IMG/VR virus record: IMGVR_UViG_3300020180_000093
Location: 1-29,519 of that record
Reading direction: 5' to 3' (one strand)
Length of the DNA: 29,519 bases
Origin: a virus
In this document: in pieces, positions 14,953 to 21,742 of the stretch
Position numbering within the stretch: the stretch's first letter is position 1
Layout: each line of letters opens with the position of its first letter
The notes under the pieces: generated by a model
Database searches by the model: none
The model's input: the letters and a program-made list of their open reading frames with translations, nothing else
What the model was told of the DNA's origin: nothing
Position numbers and translations under genes: made by a program

Positions 14953-15833
14953 ACTTTTTTAATCCTCGCCAAACGTACCAGTGAGGCGAAAAACAACTTT
15001 GATTCATCGGGCATATCCACAGGCCATTCAATAGCGGTCATGCCGTCAACTTGCGTTTTGATGAACTGTCCACGATGTTGAAATTTGTAAGCTGCCCACC
15101 GCGTCGCGTAATAGCGGACACTTGGGTCAGGCCGCCAGATTGTGATCGGCGCGCCTTGCGCGTATTCGGCTGCGGTGGTGCCGCGTACTCCACGCATGAC
15201 TGAAAGCGTGTGGACAGGTGTAGCGGCGACTGAGATCGTGACCTTGCGCACCTGCATATATTCGCTCCCGATCTTGAGCAACTGACCGGGTGAAAAGCGC
15301 GGCGTTTCAAAGCGCTCGTCTTCGCCTTTGATGTCGGTGACGGTGATCGTGCGACTGGATGAAGACAGTGGGGTATCCCGCACCGTGTCCATACTGTTGA
15401 GCCACGCCTCGCTCGGCTGCGTGTGGTATGCCCAAACACCCGCCACCGCGATAGCATCAGCCGGAACGCTTGCACCCAACCAAGACCCGTCAATGATCTG
15501 GATTTTGGTTTTGTGCTTATCCTCTTGCGGCAATAGCGTATAGGCACTTGCCGCAAGCGCCGAACCTTCGACTGTGATTGATGAGGCGGTCAACAGTTCA
15601 GCGTCTAGGAAAAGTAGATCGTCATAAACCAGACCATTGCACGACATGGGTAAAGCGTCGAATTTGCGCGTCTCAAGACGGGGTGCTAGGCTGCGCCGCG
15701 TGTTACGCTCGGCGGTTGCAAGCACATCGTCTATTGCTCTCAGGATGTATTGCTTATCCTGCACCGTTGGCGTGACGTAGCTTTCCTCTGTCTCTCGCAT
15801 CTCATCAATCACTAAATCAAAGGTCGTGAGCAT
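14949..15833 (-). CDS. Head-tail connector candidate
   Basis: A 294-residue protein. Its N-terminal helices (DKQYILRAIDDVLATAERNT, then RRSLAPRLETRKFDALP) resemble the helical connector family (HK97 gp6-like, which often begins with such a two-helix unit). An inserted beta domain (RFSPGQLLKIGSEYMQVRKV, TLSVMRGVRGTTAAEYAQGA) resembles segments seen in several phage adaptor proteins. A C-terminal helix follows. The start overlaps the upstream stop by one base (TAATG). It would bind the portal and build the neck. Confidence is moderate because the protein is longer than typical gp6-like adaptors. Confidence 0.5.
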   Translation of the reverse strand: MLTTFDLVIDEMRETEESYVTPTVQDKQYILRAIDDVLATAERNTRRSLAPRLETRKFDALPMSCNGLVYDDLLFLDAELLTASSITVEGSALAASAYTLLPQEDKHKTKIQIIDGSWLGASVPADAIAVAGVWAYHTQPSEAWLNSMDTVRDTPLSSSSRTITVTDIKGEDERFETPRFSPGQLLKIGSEYMQVRKVTISVAATPVHTLSVMRGVRGTTAAEYAQGAPITIWRPDPSVRYYATRWAAYKFQHRGQFIKTQVDGMTAIEWPVDMPDESKLFFASLVRLARIKKV

Positions 15834-16147
15834 TACTTACGCTTCACTTTCGGTTCGGCTTCCGGGTCAACCCATTCAAGTATTTCGGGCGCGATGCGTT
15901 TAAGTGTCTCCTGCGAGATACCTAACTGCTTGGCGCTGCGGATTTGCTCCTCAACGGTGGCGCGCTGTTCTTGCGTGATGCCATTCCGCGCCTGACGGGT
16001 CAAGCGATAGAACAACATCGTTTCTCTGATAAAGCATTGCGCCCCTTCGCCATGCGGCACAAACGCACCCGTGACGGCGCAAGTCTGCGTGTCACGGATG
16101 GTCTGCCCTGTTTCGTCAACTTCGCCCCAATACTTGAATTCGCTCAT
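15833..16147 (-). CDS. Hypothetical small head-region protein
   Basis: A 104-residue protein. The first part (TQTCAVTGAFVPHGEGAQCF, with C23 and C39) has two cysteines and histidine that could hold a metal or a turn. The second part is helical and charged (ITQEQRATVEEQIRSAKQLG) and ends in a basic tail. It overlaps its neighbours by ATGA and TAATG junctions and so belongs to the head-neck operon. No family is recognised. Confidence 0.6.
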   Translation of the reverse strand: MSEFKYWGEVDETGQTIRDTQTCAVTGAFVPHGEGAQCFIRETMLFYRLTRQARNGITQEQRATVEEQIRSAKQLGISQETLKRIAPEILEWVDPEAEPKVKRK

Positions 16148-16491
16148 TTGCCGCCGCCCTTCTTAGCGGTTTTAGCGACAGGTGCAGCCAGTTCCTCATC
16201 CGAAAGCTGTTTGGTGACAACTTCGGTTTTCGTGACTTGGGCGATAAGCGCCAGTTCCTCATCCGTTAAAGGATCAAGTTCCGGGTCGCGGTCTAGGTCG
16301 GTTGGGACGATAGGCGCGATGACTTCTTCGGGTAACGATTCGGCGATGACTTCCGCATGACCGTTCTCCACGAGGTACTTAGCCAGCCCAAAGAGGCGTG
16401 GATCAGTATCTTCATATTCGCCCGGCTCGATGCGTTCTTCATTTGTCAGTCGTCCGCCATAGTTGTTGTGTACGGAAATTGTTATAGCCAT
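16144..16491 (-). CDS. Hypothetical small head-region protein, acidic
   Basis: A 115-residue acidic protein (YGGRLTNEERIEPGEYEDTD, LFGLAKYLVENGHAEVIAES) with a Lys/Gly-rich end. The motif of a short region on target position followed by ...LAKYLVENGHA is often met in small phage head proteins of unknown role. The start at 16491 is set by AGGAGGT eight bases upstream, 11 bases after the previous gene's stop; the longer frame to 16623 would overlap the decoration gene by 120 bases. Possibly a head-completion or decoration accessory, unproven. Confidence 0.6.
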   Translation of the reverse strand: MAITISVHNNYGGRLTNEERIEPGEYEDTDPRLFGLAKYLVENGHAEVIAESLPEEVIAPIVPTDLDRDPELDPLTDEELALIAQVTKTEVVTKQLSDEELAAPVAKTAKKGGGK

Positions 16492-16502
16492 CTGTACACC
16501 TC

Positions 16503-17111
16503 CTATGAGAAGGCTACGCTGCCAATGTTGGACAGCACTAAAAATCGGGTTGCAGAAAGTGCGATGACAAGCAGCGCTTCGCCTGGTGCATCCAGTGTCG
16601 CAACGCTGTTTGTCCCGTTCCAAGTCACACCCGAAAGCGTGACGGTATGTGCAACCGTTCCCGATGCAGAGCCATTCGCAATGATGAGCATGTCACCCGC
16701 CGTAGGCGCAACTAAAGTTGCCGCGATGACTACCGTCGCATGACTGAGGATCACCAAGCCGCAGCGCAGCGTAATCGCCCCGGTGGCAGTTAAGGTCTGC
16801 ACCGCTTGGCGAAGTTCGCCTTTCATTAGGCTGCCCGACAACGCTTCAAAGAGATTGGCGGTAAAACGGAAGTCGTCCGCCCCGGCAATCTCAACGTCGA
16901 TCTGGTTATCCGTTGGGGCGCTGATGGTGGTATCGGCATCGGCATCTAAAACAAGCGCATCATTCTCGCCGTTAAGATCAACGACTTGCCCCGCACCAAG
17001 CAGCACTGAGGTCATGCTCACCGCGTTGCCGCCAACAGTCAATGTGGCGGCGGTGAGATTTCCAAAATCTGCGTCTTCACCCATGCGCGGGATATAAGTT
17101 TTCTGGGTCAT
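16503..17111 (-). CDS. Capsid decoration / head fibre-like protein
   Basis: A 202-residue beta-rich protein just after the capsid gene. Residues 45-95 (LDADADTTISAPTDNQIDVE then IAGADDFRFTANLFEALSGS) match a repeat-like phrase common in phage head or tail decoration proteins. The second half (TATGAITLRCGLVILSHATV, PTAGDMLIIANGSASGTVAH) resembles a beta-helix or jelly-roll tip. GGAGG lies nine bases before the ATG. Place and composition suggest it coats the capsid. A shaft of a head fibre is an alternative. Confidence 0.55.
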   Translation of the reverse strand: MTQKTYIPRMGEDADFGNLTAATLTVGGNAVSMTSVLLGAGQVVDLNGENDALVLDADADTTISAPTDNQIDVEIAGADDFRFTANLFEALSGSLMKGELRQAVQTLTATGAITLRCGLVILSHATVVIAATLVAPTAGDMLIIANGSASGTVAHTVTLSGVTWNGTNSVATLDAPGEALLVIALSATRFLVLSNIGSVAFS

Positions 17112-17177
17112 TTCTACAGTCCTCCGTTAATGGACAAGAAAGAGTTTCTTTACTTGCCTGCTTATGCAGCAGACGGA

Positions 17178-19343
17178 TTAGGCGATAGTCGTGCTGACGT
17201 TGTATGCAATCGCGGCGGCTTCGTTGTCACGAAACGCCAGACCCCAACGCATATGCGCCACAACCTGAGTTGTATCCGATGCCGGATAGTAGGTCGTAAA
17301 AACCTGCATACGACGCTTCCAGCGACTCGCCCACTGATCGGGTCGCACCAGTAGGATGCGGCCTTTGGTGTTGTTGCCACCCGTCGCGCTGACTTTGCCT
17401 GTGGCATTGCCTTTGCCGAAGAAGCCGGAGCGCACAATTTCAATGCCATAAATCCGACGCAACACACCTTCAACGATGGTGGCCGTCGGGAAGACATCTT
17501 GCGTCTTCAAGATGGCAAGGTTGAGCGCTGCGAAGTACGTTGAATTGTCGATGATGTACAGCACCTTGCTTGGGTCGGTGGCATGTTTACCGTCCACGCC
17601 TAGCAGCGGAAGCAGTGCCAAGAAAATCGTATCTGCCAGCGTGTTAGCTGCGTCAGCGGCATTGGCGGTATTGGTCACCAGCGCCAGTTTCGCCAAACCG
17701 TTCAACAGTGTGTAGGACGGTTTGGAGGGTGCCGTTGCCGGAGTGCCATCGATCAAATTAATGTTCGTACTCGCGCCGGTGGCGGTATCCCCATTAATCA
17801 GGATGCGTTCCATTTGTTCCGCACCACTCACATTGATCTTGCGGTTGGCTTCTCTGACGATGTTGATGATGCTGTCTTCTTCCAGTTCCTGCTGGTAGTT
17901 GAGACGTGTAGACAGCTTGGCGACAGTGACGCTTTTCTGTCCCGTCCCGAATTTTGAAGAGGCCGATGTAGGGGTGACCGTACCGCTACTTGCGTTTTCA
18001 TCTGCCCCCCCGGTGGAAACATACCAATCAGGATCAGCGCCTTCAAGCGGGATGGTTTCAGCTTCATATCCTTGTGGAATTTCGGCTTCATCCATGCCAT
18101 AAGAAAGCATCTTCTGATAGACGGGTGTTTGTTCGCGGATTTGTTCCCACAGTTGAGTCCCGTAGTAATTGAAAACCCACTCGTCGCCAAAACCTGCTGA
18201 ATCAGCAGCCATGACTTCGCTAGCCTTCAAAAACGGGAAGTGACTTTTGACAGCCAGATCATTAGCGGCGACATCGCCTTTTTCGACCAGTTGAGCGGTT
18301 TTATAGGTCATCGCTTTGCGATATTCATCGCTCGTCCGTCCGCGCAGCATCTGATAACCAAGCGCCAAGTCATGGGCGGTCAGTGGGTCAAACTTGCTAC
18401 CAACGGTGATCTGTGTCGGCTTGTTCGCGGGTGGGTTGACCTGTGCGCCAGATGCGCGGCTCGTGCCGCCATGTCCTACATTGGCTTTGATAGCCTCAGC
18501 AATAACGGCATTGGCGCGGTATTTGTTGATGACATCCATCACAGTCTTGATAAAGGCGGTGTTAATCGTCTTTTGCGGAATGATGTCTTCGACATTTTTC
18601 ATCATTTCTTCTTCGGGTAGGGCTGCCTGGGCTACCGGATCGGCTTTTTGTTCGCCGCCCACGCTGCTGTTTGCGGCTTCAACTTGGGTGACGATCTGCG
18701 CGAGTTGTTCCTCAGCAGGTACATCAAGTCCCATAGCGGCGAAAACCGCTAGGACTAAATCACGAATGGTCATGGTCTTTGCTCCTGTTTGCGATTGAGA
18801 TTCGGATGGTGCCGTCTCGCGTTCAGGGTCGCTCTCTGCTTCACCTAAAAGGTCTTCCAGAGTCTTGAAACCGTTAACGCCTCTAATGGCGGCTTTCAAA
18901 TTACTGACATTAGTTCTGCGCGGTTCAGCGGGGGTGGGTGTGAGACTACCTTCGACGATAGGCCACTTCTTAATCCGTCCATCTGCGGCGACTTCCACCA
19001 AATGCGGAAGGCTACCGGACGACCAACCAAGAGCGCCCTTCTCTACGAGGTTGCGGACAGCCCCAACATAGCGGTTACGCATGTCGAGCTGGGCTTCCGC
19101 CCAAAGGCCAACGGCATCTACTTTCAGTGTGTCGATTGTGCCGATGAGCGCTGTCTTAAGTTCGCCGTCGAGTCCGTGATGGTAGAGCATGGGACGCTGT
19201 GCGTACCAATCCAAGCCCAATTCAGTCTCAGGTGTAAAATATTCACCTGTCAGGTCTTTTTGTGCTGGACTGCCGAAGACGACCAGATAGCCGCCGATGC
19301 GATCCCCTGCATCACCCAACATCTTCAAAGCTGGAACTATCAC
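17178..19343 (-). CDS. Fused prohead protease and major capsid protein (HK97-type)
   Basis: A 721-residue fusion. Residues 1-145 form an S78-type prohead protease (YLVVFGSPAQKDLTGEYF), with candidate catalytic His at LYHHG (55/56) and Ser in GWSSGSLPH (108/109/111) followed by the VEGSLTPTPAEPRR motif. Residues 146-300 are a helical, acidic delta/scaffold-like linker. About 330-721 is an HK97-fold capsid protein (GDEWVFNYYGTQLWEQIREQ, INVSGAEQMERILINGDTAT). The start is GTG with GGGGG nine bases upstream, right after a terminator-like hairpin. An internal start at residue 191 could supply capsid protein without protease. Maturation would cut within the linker. Confidence 0.85.
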   Translation of the reverse strand: MIVPALKMLGDAGDRIGGYLVVFGSPAQKDLTGEYFTPETELGLDWYAQRPMLYHHGLDGELKTALIGTIDTLKVDAVGLWAEAQLDMRNRYVGAVRNLVEKGALGWSSGSLPHLVEVAADGRIKKWPIVEGSLTPTPAEPRRTNVSNLKAAIRGVNGFKTLEDLLGEAESDPERETAPSESQSQTGAKTMTIRDLVLAVFAAMGLDVPAEEQLAQIVTQVEAANSSVGGEQKADPVAQAALPEEEMMKNVEDIIPQKTINTAFIKTVMDVINKYRANAVIAEAIKANVGHGGTSRASGAQVNPPANKPTQITVGSKFDPLTAHDLALGYQMLRGRTSDEYRKAMTYKTAQLVEKGDVAANDLAVKSHFPFLKASEVMAADSAGFGDEWVFNYYGTQLWEQIREQTPVYQKMLSYGMDEAEIPQGYEAETIPLEGADPDWYVSTGGADENASSGTVTPTSASSKFGTGQKSVTVAKLSTRLNYQQELEEDSIINIVREANRKINVSGAEQMERILINGDTATGASTNINLIDGTPATAPSKPSYTLLNGLAKLALVTNTANAADAANTLADTIFLALLPLLGVDGKHATDPSKVLYIIDNSTYFAALNLAILKTQDVFPTATIVEGVLRRIYGIEIVRSGFFGKGNATGKVSATGGNNTKGRILLVRPDQWASRWKRRMQVFTTYYPASDTTQVVAHMRWGLAFRDNEAAAIAYNVSTTIA
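18773..18786 (-). promoter_or_regulatory. Internal ribosome-binding site and start in the protease-capsid fusion
   Basis: On the minus strand AGGAG (18786-18782) lies eight bases before an in-frame ATG (18773) that begins MTIRDLVLAVFAAMG at residue 191. This falls just after the protease domain and a Ser/Glu/Gln-rich linker, so it would yield a 531-residue scaffold-capsid product. Internal starts of this kind are known in lambda C/Nu3. Confidence 0.5.
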
Positions 19344-19354
19344 GACCTACCCCC

Positions 19355-19408
19355 AAAATAAAAAGAAGTGTTGCCAACACCTTGAATAGACAAGGCATTG
19401 GCAACACT
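19355..19408 (-). terminator. Intrinsic terminator in the capsid leader
   Basis: AGTGTTGCCAA (19367-19377) pairs with TTGGCAACACT (19398-19408), and CCTTG (19380-19384) with CAAGG (19391-19395) inside, around a six-base loop. On the minus strand the stem is followed by TCTTTTTATTTT, a good U-run. It stands between the capsid promoter (19435-19462) and the capsid start (19343), so it may attenuate, or end a read-through transcript from the HNH genes. Confidence 0.75.
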
Positions 19409-19427
19409 CCGCGCAGAGTTAATTGTT

Positions 19428-19462
19428 GAACAATAGTGTAGCACAATTGTTCGTTAAGTCAA
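19428..19462 (-). promoter_or_regulatory. Capsid promoter with overlapping operator
   Basis: Minus strand: TTGACT (19462-19457), 16 bases, TACACT (19440-19435), with TGC just before the -10 (extended -10). Inverted repeat GAACAAT/ATTGTTC (19428-19434 with 19446-19452) brackets the -10. The block GAACAATTGTGCTACACT has the same layout as GAACTGATGTGCTATAGT at 21263-21246, so the two promoters probably share a regulator. Confidence 0.65.
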
Positions 19463-19493
19463 ATGGAATAGGTGAATCAAAAGACCGCCGCGT

Positions 19494-19865
19494 TCAACCA
19501 CATCTCGCTCTCACCTTTTTTAGATTAGCAGCGTAGTAAAGGCGGTTTTTCTCTCTCACCTTTCCCGAGTTAGCAGCCCGCCAGACGCGGTTTCTCTCTC
19601 TCACCTTTTCCGAGTTAGCAGCGTAATAGCGTCGGTTTGCCTCTCTCACCTTTTCTAGATTAGCAGCCTGCCAGACGCGGTTTCTCTCTCTTTCCTTGTC
19701 TGGATTAGCAGCCCGGTACACGCGATTGTACTCTCTCGCGCACTCTTTGCACTCTGATCGTAATCCATCTTTTTTCGTGCTGTGCCGCGAAAACGCGCTC
19801 ACCGCCTTCGTTTCCCCGCATTTCGCACACCGCTTACTGGTAACGGTTATCTCGTCTGCGCTCAT
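19494..19865 (-). pseudogene. Truncated paralogue of the repeat-rich HNH endonuclease
   Basis: A 123-residue reading frame nearly identical at its start to the intact gene upstream (MSADEITVTSKRCAKCGETK; C13, C16, C39, C42 zinc ribbon). It then has five 15-residue repeats, ending in KVRARCG at a stop. The HNH domain is absent, and the following 30 bases lead straight into the capsid promoter, so it looks like a decayed or partial duplicate. The duplication includes 5' flank: GGGTTGAAAGCAGG precedes both starts. I start at 19865 to match the intact copy. A functioning zinc-ribbon-only protein is not excluded. Confidence 0.6.
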
Positions 19866-19935
19866 CCCCAACCTGCTTTCAACCCATCATCTCTATCATG
19901 GTAGCCTGCACACCGATTTCAACTACATCTCGCTT

Positions 19936-19964
19936 GACCGTCTGCGCTGTCCGCCTTGACGGTC
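19936..19964. repeat. Inverted repeat between the two HNH frames
   Basis: GACCGTC (19936-19942) pairs with GACGGTC (19958-19964) with a 15-base loop, just past the stop of the HNH gene at 19967. It may be a weak terminator or a trace of the duplication; no U-run follows. Confidence 0.4.
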
Positions 19965-19966
19965 AG

Positions 19967-20962
19967 TCATGCGACTTCCTTATCCTTTGCTTTTACCAAT
20001 TCAAAGTATGCGTTGATGCGCTGCAAGATTACTCGCGCCTTCCGTTTGCCAAATTTCAGGGCAAGCCACACTTCTGGCATAGCGTTATGCTTGGAATTAT
20101 TGCATCCGTCCTCACCGTGACATAGAGGCACGATGTTATCCGCTGTCGTCCCGCCGCCTTTGGTGAGTGGTATCCAGTGATCGGCGGAAGCGGTGTGCGT
20201 GACGAATAAATCCTTTAACGGTCTATCGCATACCGCGCAGTAGCCATGAAAGTAATCAATGGCATATTGCCATTCGGCGGTGGTCAAGGTGTTGGGGAGG
20301 TTAGCTTTACGGGCGCGGCGGCGCTGGCTGTGAACCCGCACCTTTTCCGGGTTAGCAACCTGCCAGACGCGGTTTTTCTCTCTCACCTTTTCTGGATTAG
20401 CAGCGTAGTAAACGCGGCCTTTCTCGTTCAACTTTTCTGAGTTAGCAGCGTAGTAAACGCGGCTTTTCTCGTTCACCTTTTCTGAGTTAGCAACGTAGTA
20501 AACGCGATTGTACTCTCTCACCTTTTCTGAGTTAGCAGCGTAGTAAACGCGTTTTCTCTCTCTCCCCTTTTCCGGGTTAGCAGCGTAGTAAACGCGGCCT
20601 TTCTCGTTCAACTTTTCTGAGTTAGCAGCCCGGTAAACGCGATTGTACTCTCTCATCTTTTCTGGATTAGCAGCCCGGTAAACGCGGTCTGCCTCTCTCA
20701 CCTTTTCTAGATTAGCAGCCCGGTAAACGCGGTCTGCCTCTCTCACCTTTTCTAGATTAGCAGCCCGGTAAACGCGATTGTACTCTCTCATCTTTTCTGG
20801 ATTAGCAGCCTTGTAAACGCGGGCGTACTCTCTCGCGCACTCTTTACACTGGTAAAGTAATCCATCTTTTTTCGTGCTGTCCCGCGAAAACGCGCTCACC
20901 GCCTTCGTTTCCTTGCATTTCGCACACCGCTTGCTACCAACAATTATCTCGTCTGCGCTCAT
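19967..20962 (-). CDS. HNH endonuclease with zinc ribbon and 11 tandem repeats
   Basis: A 331-residue protein. Residues 11-46 form a zinc ribbon (CAKC at 13-16, CKEC at 39-42). Residues 48-212 are 11 tandem 15-residue repeats of the form RVYRAANPEKVREYN. Residues 215-300 are an HNH domain: C242/C245, DH at 261-262 (ADHWIPLTKGG), N275 (ADNIVPLC), C281, C286 and SKHN at 290-293. The fold is of the homing/endonuclease VII-like class, which cut or nick DNA. Free-standing HNH genes near terminase and capsid often act as selfish elements or aid packaging. It follows the LexA-N-like gene by 21 bases; the ribosome site (AGG) is weak. Confidence 0.8.
   Translation of the reverse strand: MSADEIIVGSKRCAKCKETKAVSAFSRDSTKKDGLLYQCKECAREYARVYKAANPEKMREYNRVYRAANLEKVREADRVYRAANLEKVREADRVYRAANPEKMREYNRVYRAANSEKLNEKGRVYYAANPEKGRERKRVYYAANSEKVREYNRVYYVANSEKVNEKSRVYYAANSEKLNEKGRVYYAANPEKVREKNRVWQVANPEKVRVHSQRRRARKANLPNTLTTAEWQYAIDYFHGYCAVCDRPLKDLFVTHTASADHWIPLTKGGGTTADNIVPLCHGEDGCNNSKHNAMPEVWLALKFGKRKARVILQRINAYFELVKAKDKEVA
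20327..20821. repeat. 45-base tandem repeats coding for the HNH repeat region
   Basis: Eleven head-to-tail 45-base units, with a nearly constant block around TTAGCAGCCCGGTAAACGCG on the plus strand and variable ends. A second array of five units lies at 19497-19721 in the truncated paralogue. Unit-to-unit identity is high enough for slippage or unequal exchange, so repeat number probably varies between strains. Confidence 0.85.
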
Positions 20963-20983
20963 CGTTTACCTGCTTTCAACCCA

Positions 20984-21238
20984 TCACACGACCTCTCGCC
21001 ACGCCCACGCCCATGCAGCCAACCTATCCATAGCGACTACATAACAGCGGTTTGGTCTTCCGTTCCGCACCAAATAACCCATCCTGATGAGCTTCTCGCA
21101 CCAGCCGTATACGGTGGCGTGATCGGCGTAAAATTTTGTGCCGATCTCCTGAAGTGTCGGCGCGTAGCCGTACATCCGGCGATGGATTTCGATGAAAAGT
21201 AGAAGCTCAACTTGGTTGGTGGTTAGATCGTAATTCAT
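20984..21238 (-). CDS. LexA N-terminal-like winged-helix protein
   Basis: An 84-residue protein matching the DNA-binding half of LexA: LTTNQVELLLFIEIHRRMYG-YAPTLQEIG-...-LIRMGYLVRNGRPNRCYVV, against LexA's LTxxQxEV..I......GxPPTxxEI...L...G.I....GxxR. No autoproteolytic Ser-Lys domain follows, so it would act as a plain DNA-binding regulator. I start at the ATG 21238 (GTGs at 21247 and 21244 are possible but lie in the -10). An extended -10 ends eight bases upstream, so the mRNA could be leaderless. Promoter-operator GAACTGATGTGC overlaps its own start region, consistent with self-regulation. Other winged-helix families are possible. Confidence 0.6.
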   Translation of the reverse strand: MNYDLTTNQVELLLFIEIHRRMYGYAPTLQEIGTKFYADHATVYGWCEKLIRMGYLVRNGRPNRCYVVAMDRLAAWAWAWREVV

Positions 21239-21245
21239 ACACACC

Positions 21246-21263
21246 ACTATAGCACATCAGTTC
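21246..21263 (-). promoter_or_regulatory. Promoter/operator of the winged-helix gene
   Basis: Minus strand GAACTGATGTGCTATAGT (21263-21246): a LexA-box-like GAAC-N4-GTGC directly abuts TATAGT, and TGC gives an extended -10. No -35 is clear. The spacing places the transcript start at or next to the ATG at 21238. The layout copies the capsid promoter at 19452-19435. Confidence 0.5.
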
Positions 21264-21742
21264 TCATCAAGCGACTCTTGGACGATCATAGGCCACATCT
21301 CAATGATGTTGTCCTCAAGTTCCGCGCCGATATCTAATGCGATGTTTTCAACCACAGGCCATTTGTTTAAAAACGGCTGCTGATCTGGACCGTATACATA
21401 ACGCGCTTGAGGCGCTGCGTTCTCAACATTAATGGTCACGTCGCCACTGTTGAGGTCGATACTTGTCTCCCAACCTTTCGCCAATGCTCCTGTGCGTCGG
21501 TATGGGAGATTGTTCTCTTTACGCAGCTTTGCCATCACATAGCGCCGCTGACGCTCACTCGCCCACCGAATAGGATAATCCGGTTTTGGCGGCGTATACC
21601 GCAATCGTCGATCTAGCTCACGTTCCAGCGGCGGGATGATGACACGCGCCACTACGCGGTAGATTTTGCGCGCTGCTTTTTTCTCAAGGCCGCGTAGTGC
21701 TTCTGCAAGACCGGACGAAACGGAAAGCGAGATGTCAATCAT
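21257..21742 (-). CDS. gp10-like head-tail morphogenesis protein
   Basis: A 161-residue protein. The N-terminal helix (SGLAEALRGLEKKAARKIYR) followed by beta hairpins (YRRTGALAKGWETSIDLNSG, VTINVENAAPQARYVYGPDQ) has the look of the HK97 gp10/neck or virion-morphogenesis family, in which an initial helix and an RTG...W...V turn are typical. It overlaps the portal stop as ATGA with GGAGGCGG upstream, so I start at 21742, not 21790. Its position before rather than after the capsid gene is unusual; the accessory insert 21238-19494 now separates it from the rest of the neck genes. Confidence 0.5.
   Translation of the reverse strand: MIDISLSVSSGLAEALRGLEKKAARKIYRVVARVIIPPLERELDRRLRYTPPKPDYPIRWASERQRRYVMAKLRKENNLPYRRTGALAKGWETSIDLNSGDVTINVENAAPQARYVYGPDQQPFLNKWPVVENIALDIGAELEDNIIEMWPMIVQESLDEN

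Noticed and set aside
16144-16623. Longer start of the small acidic head protein
   Set aside because: It would overlap the decoration gene by 120 bases, while AGGAGGT marks the ATG at 16491.
20327-20821. CRISPR-like array of 45-base repeats
   Set aside because: Units are head-to-tail with no unique spacers and are in-frame codons for the 15-residue repeats of the HNH protein.
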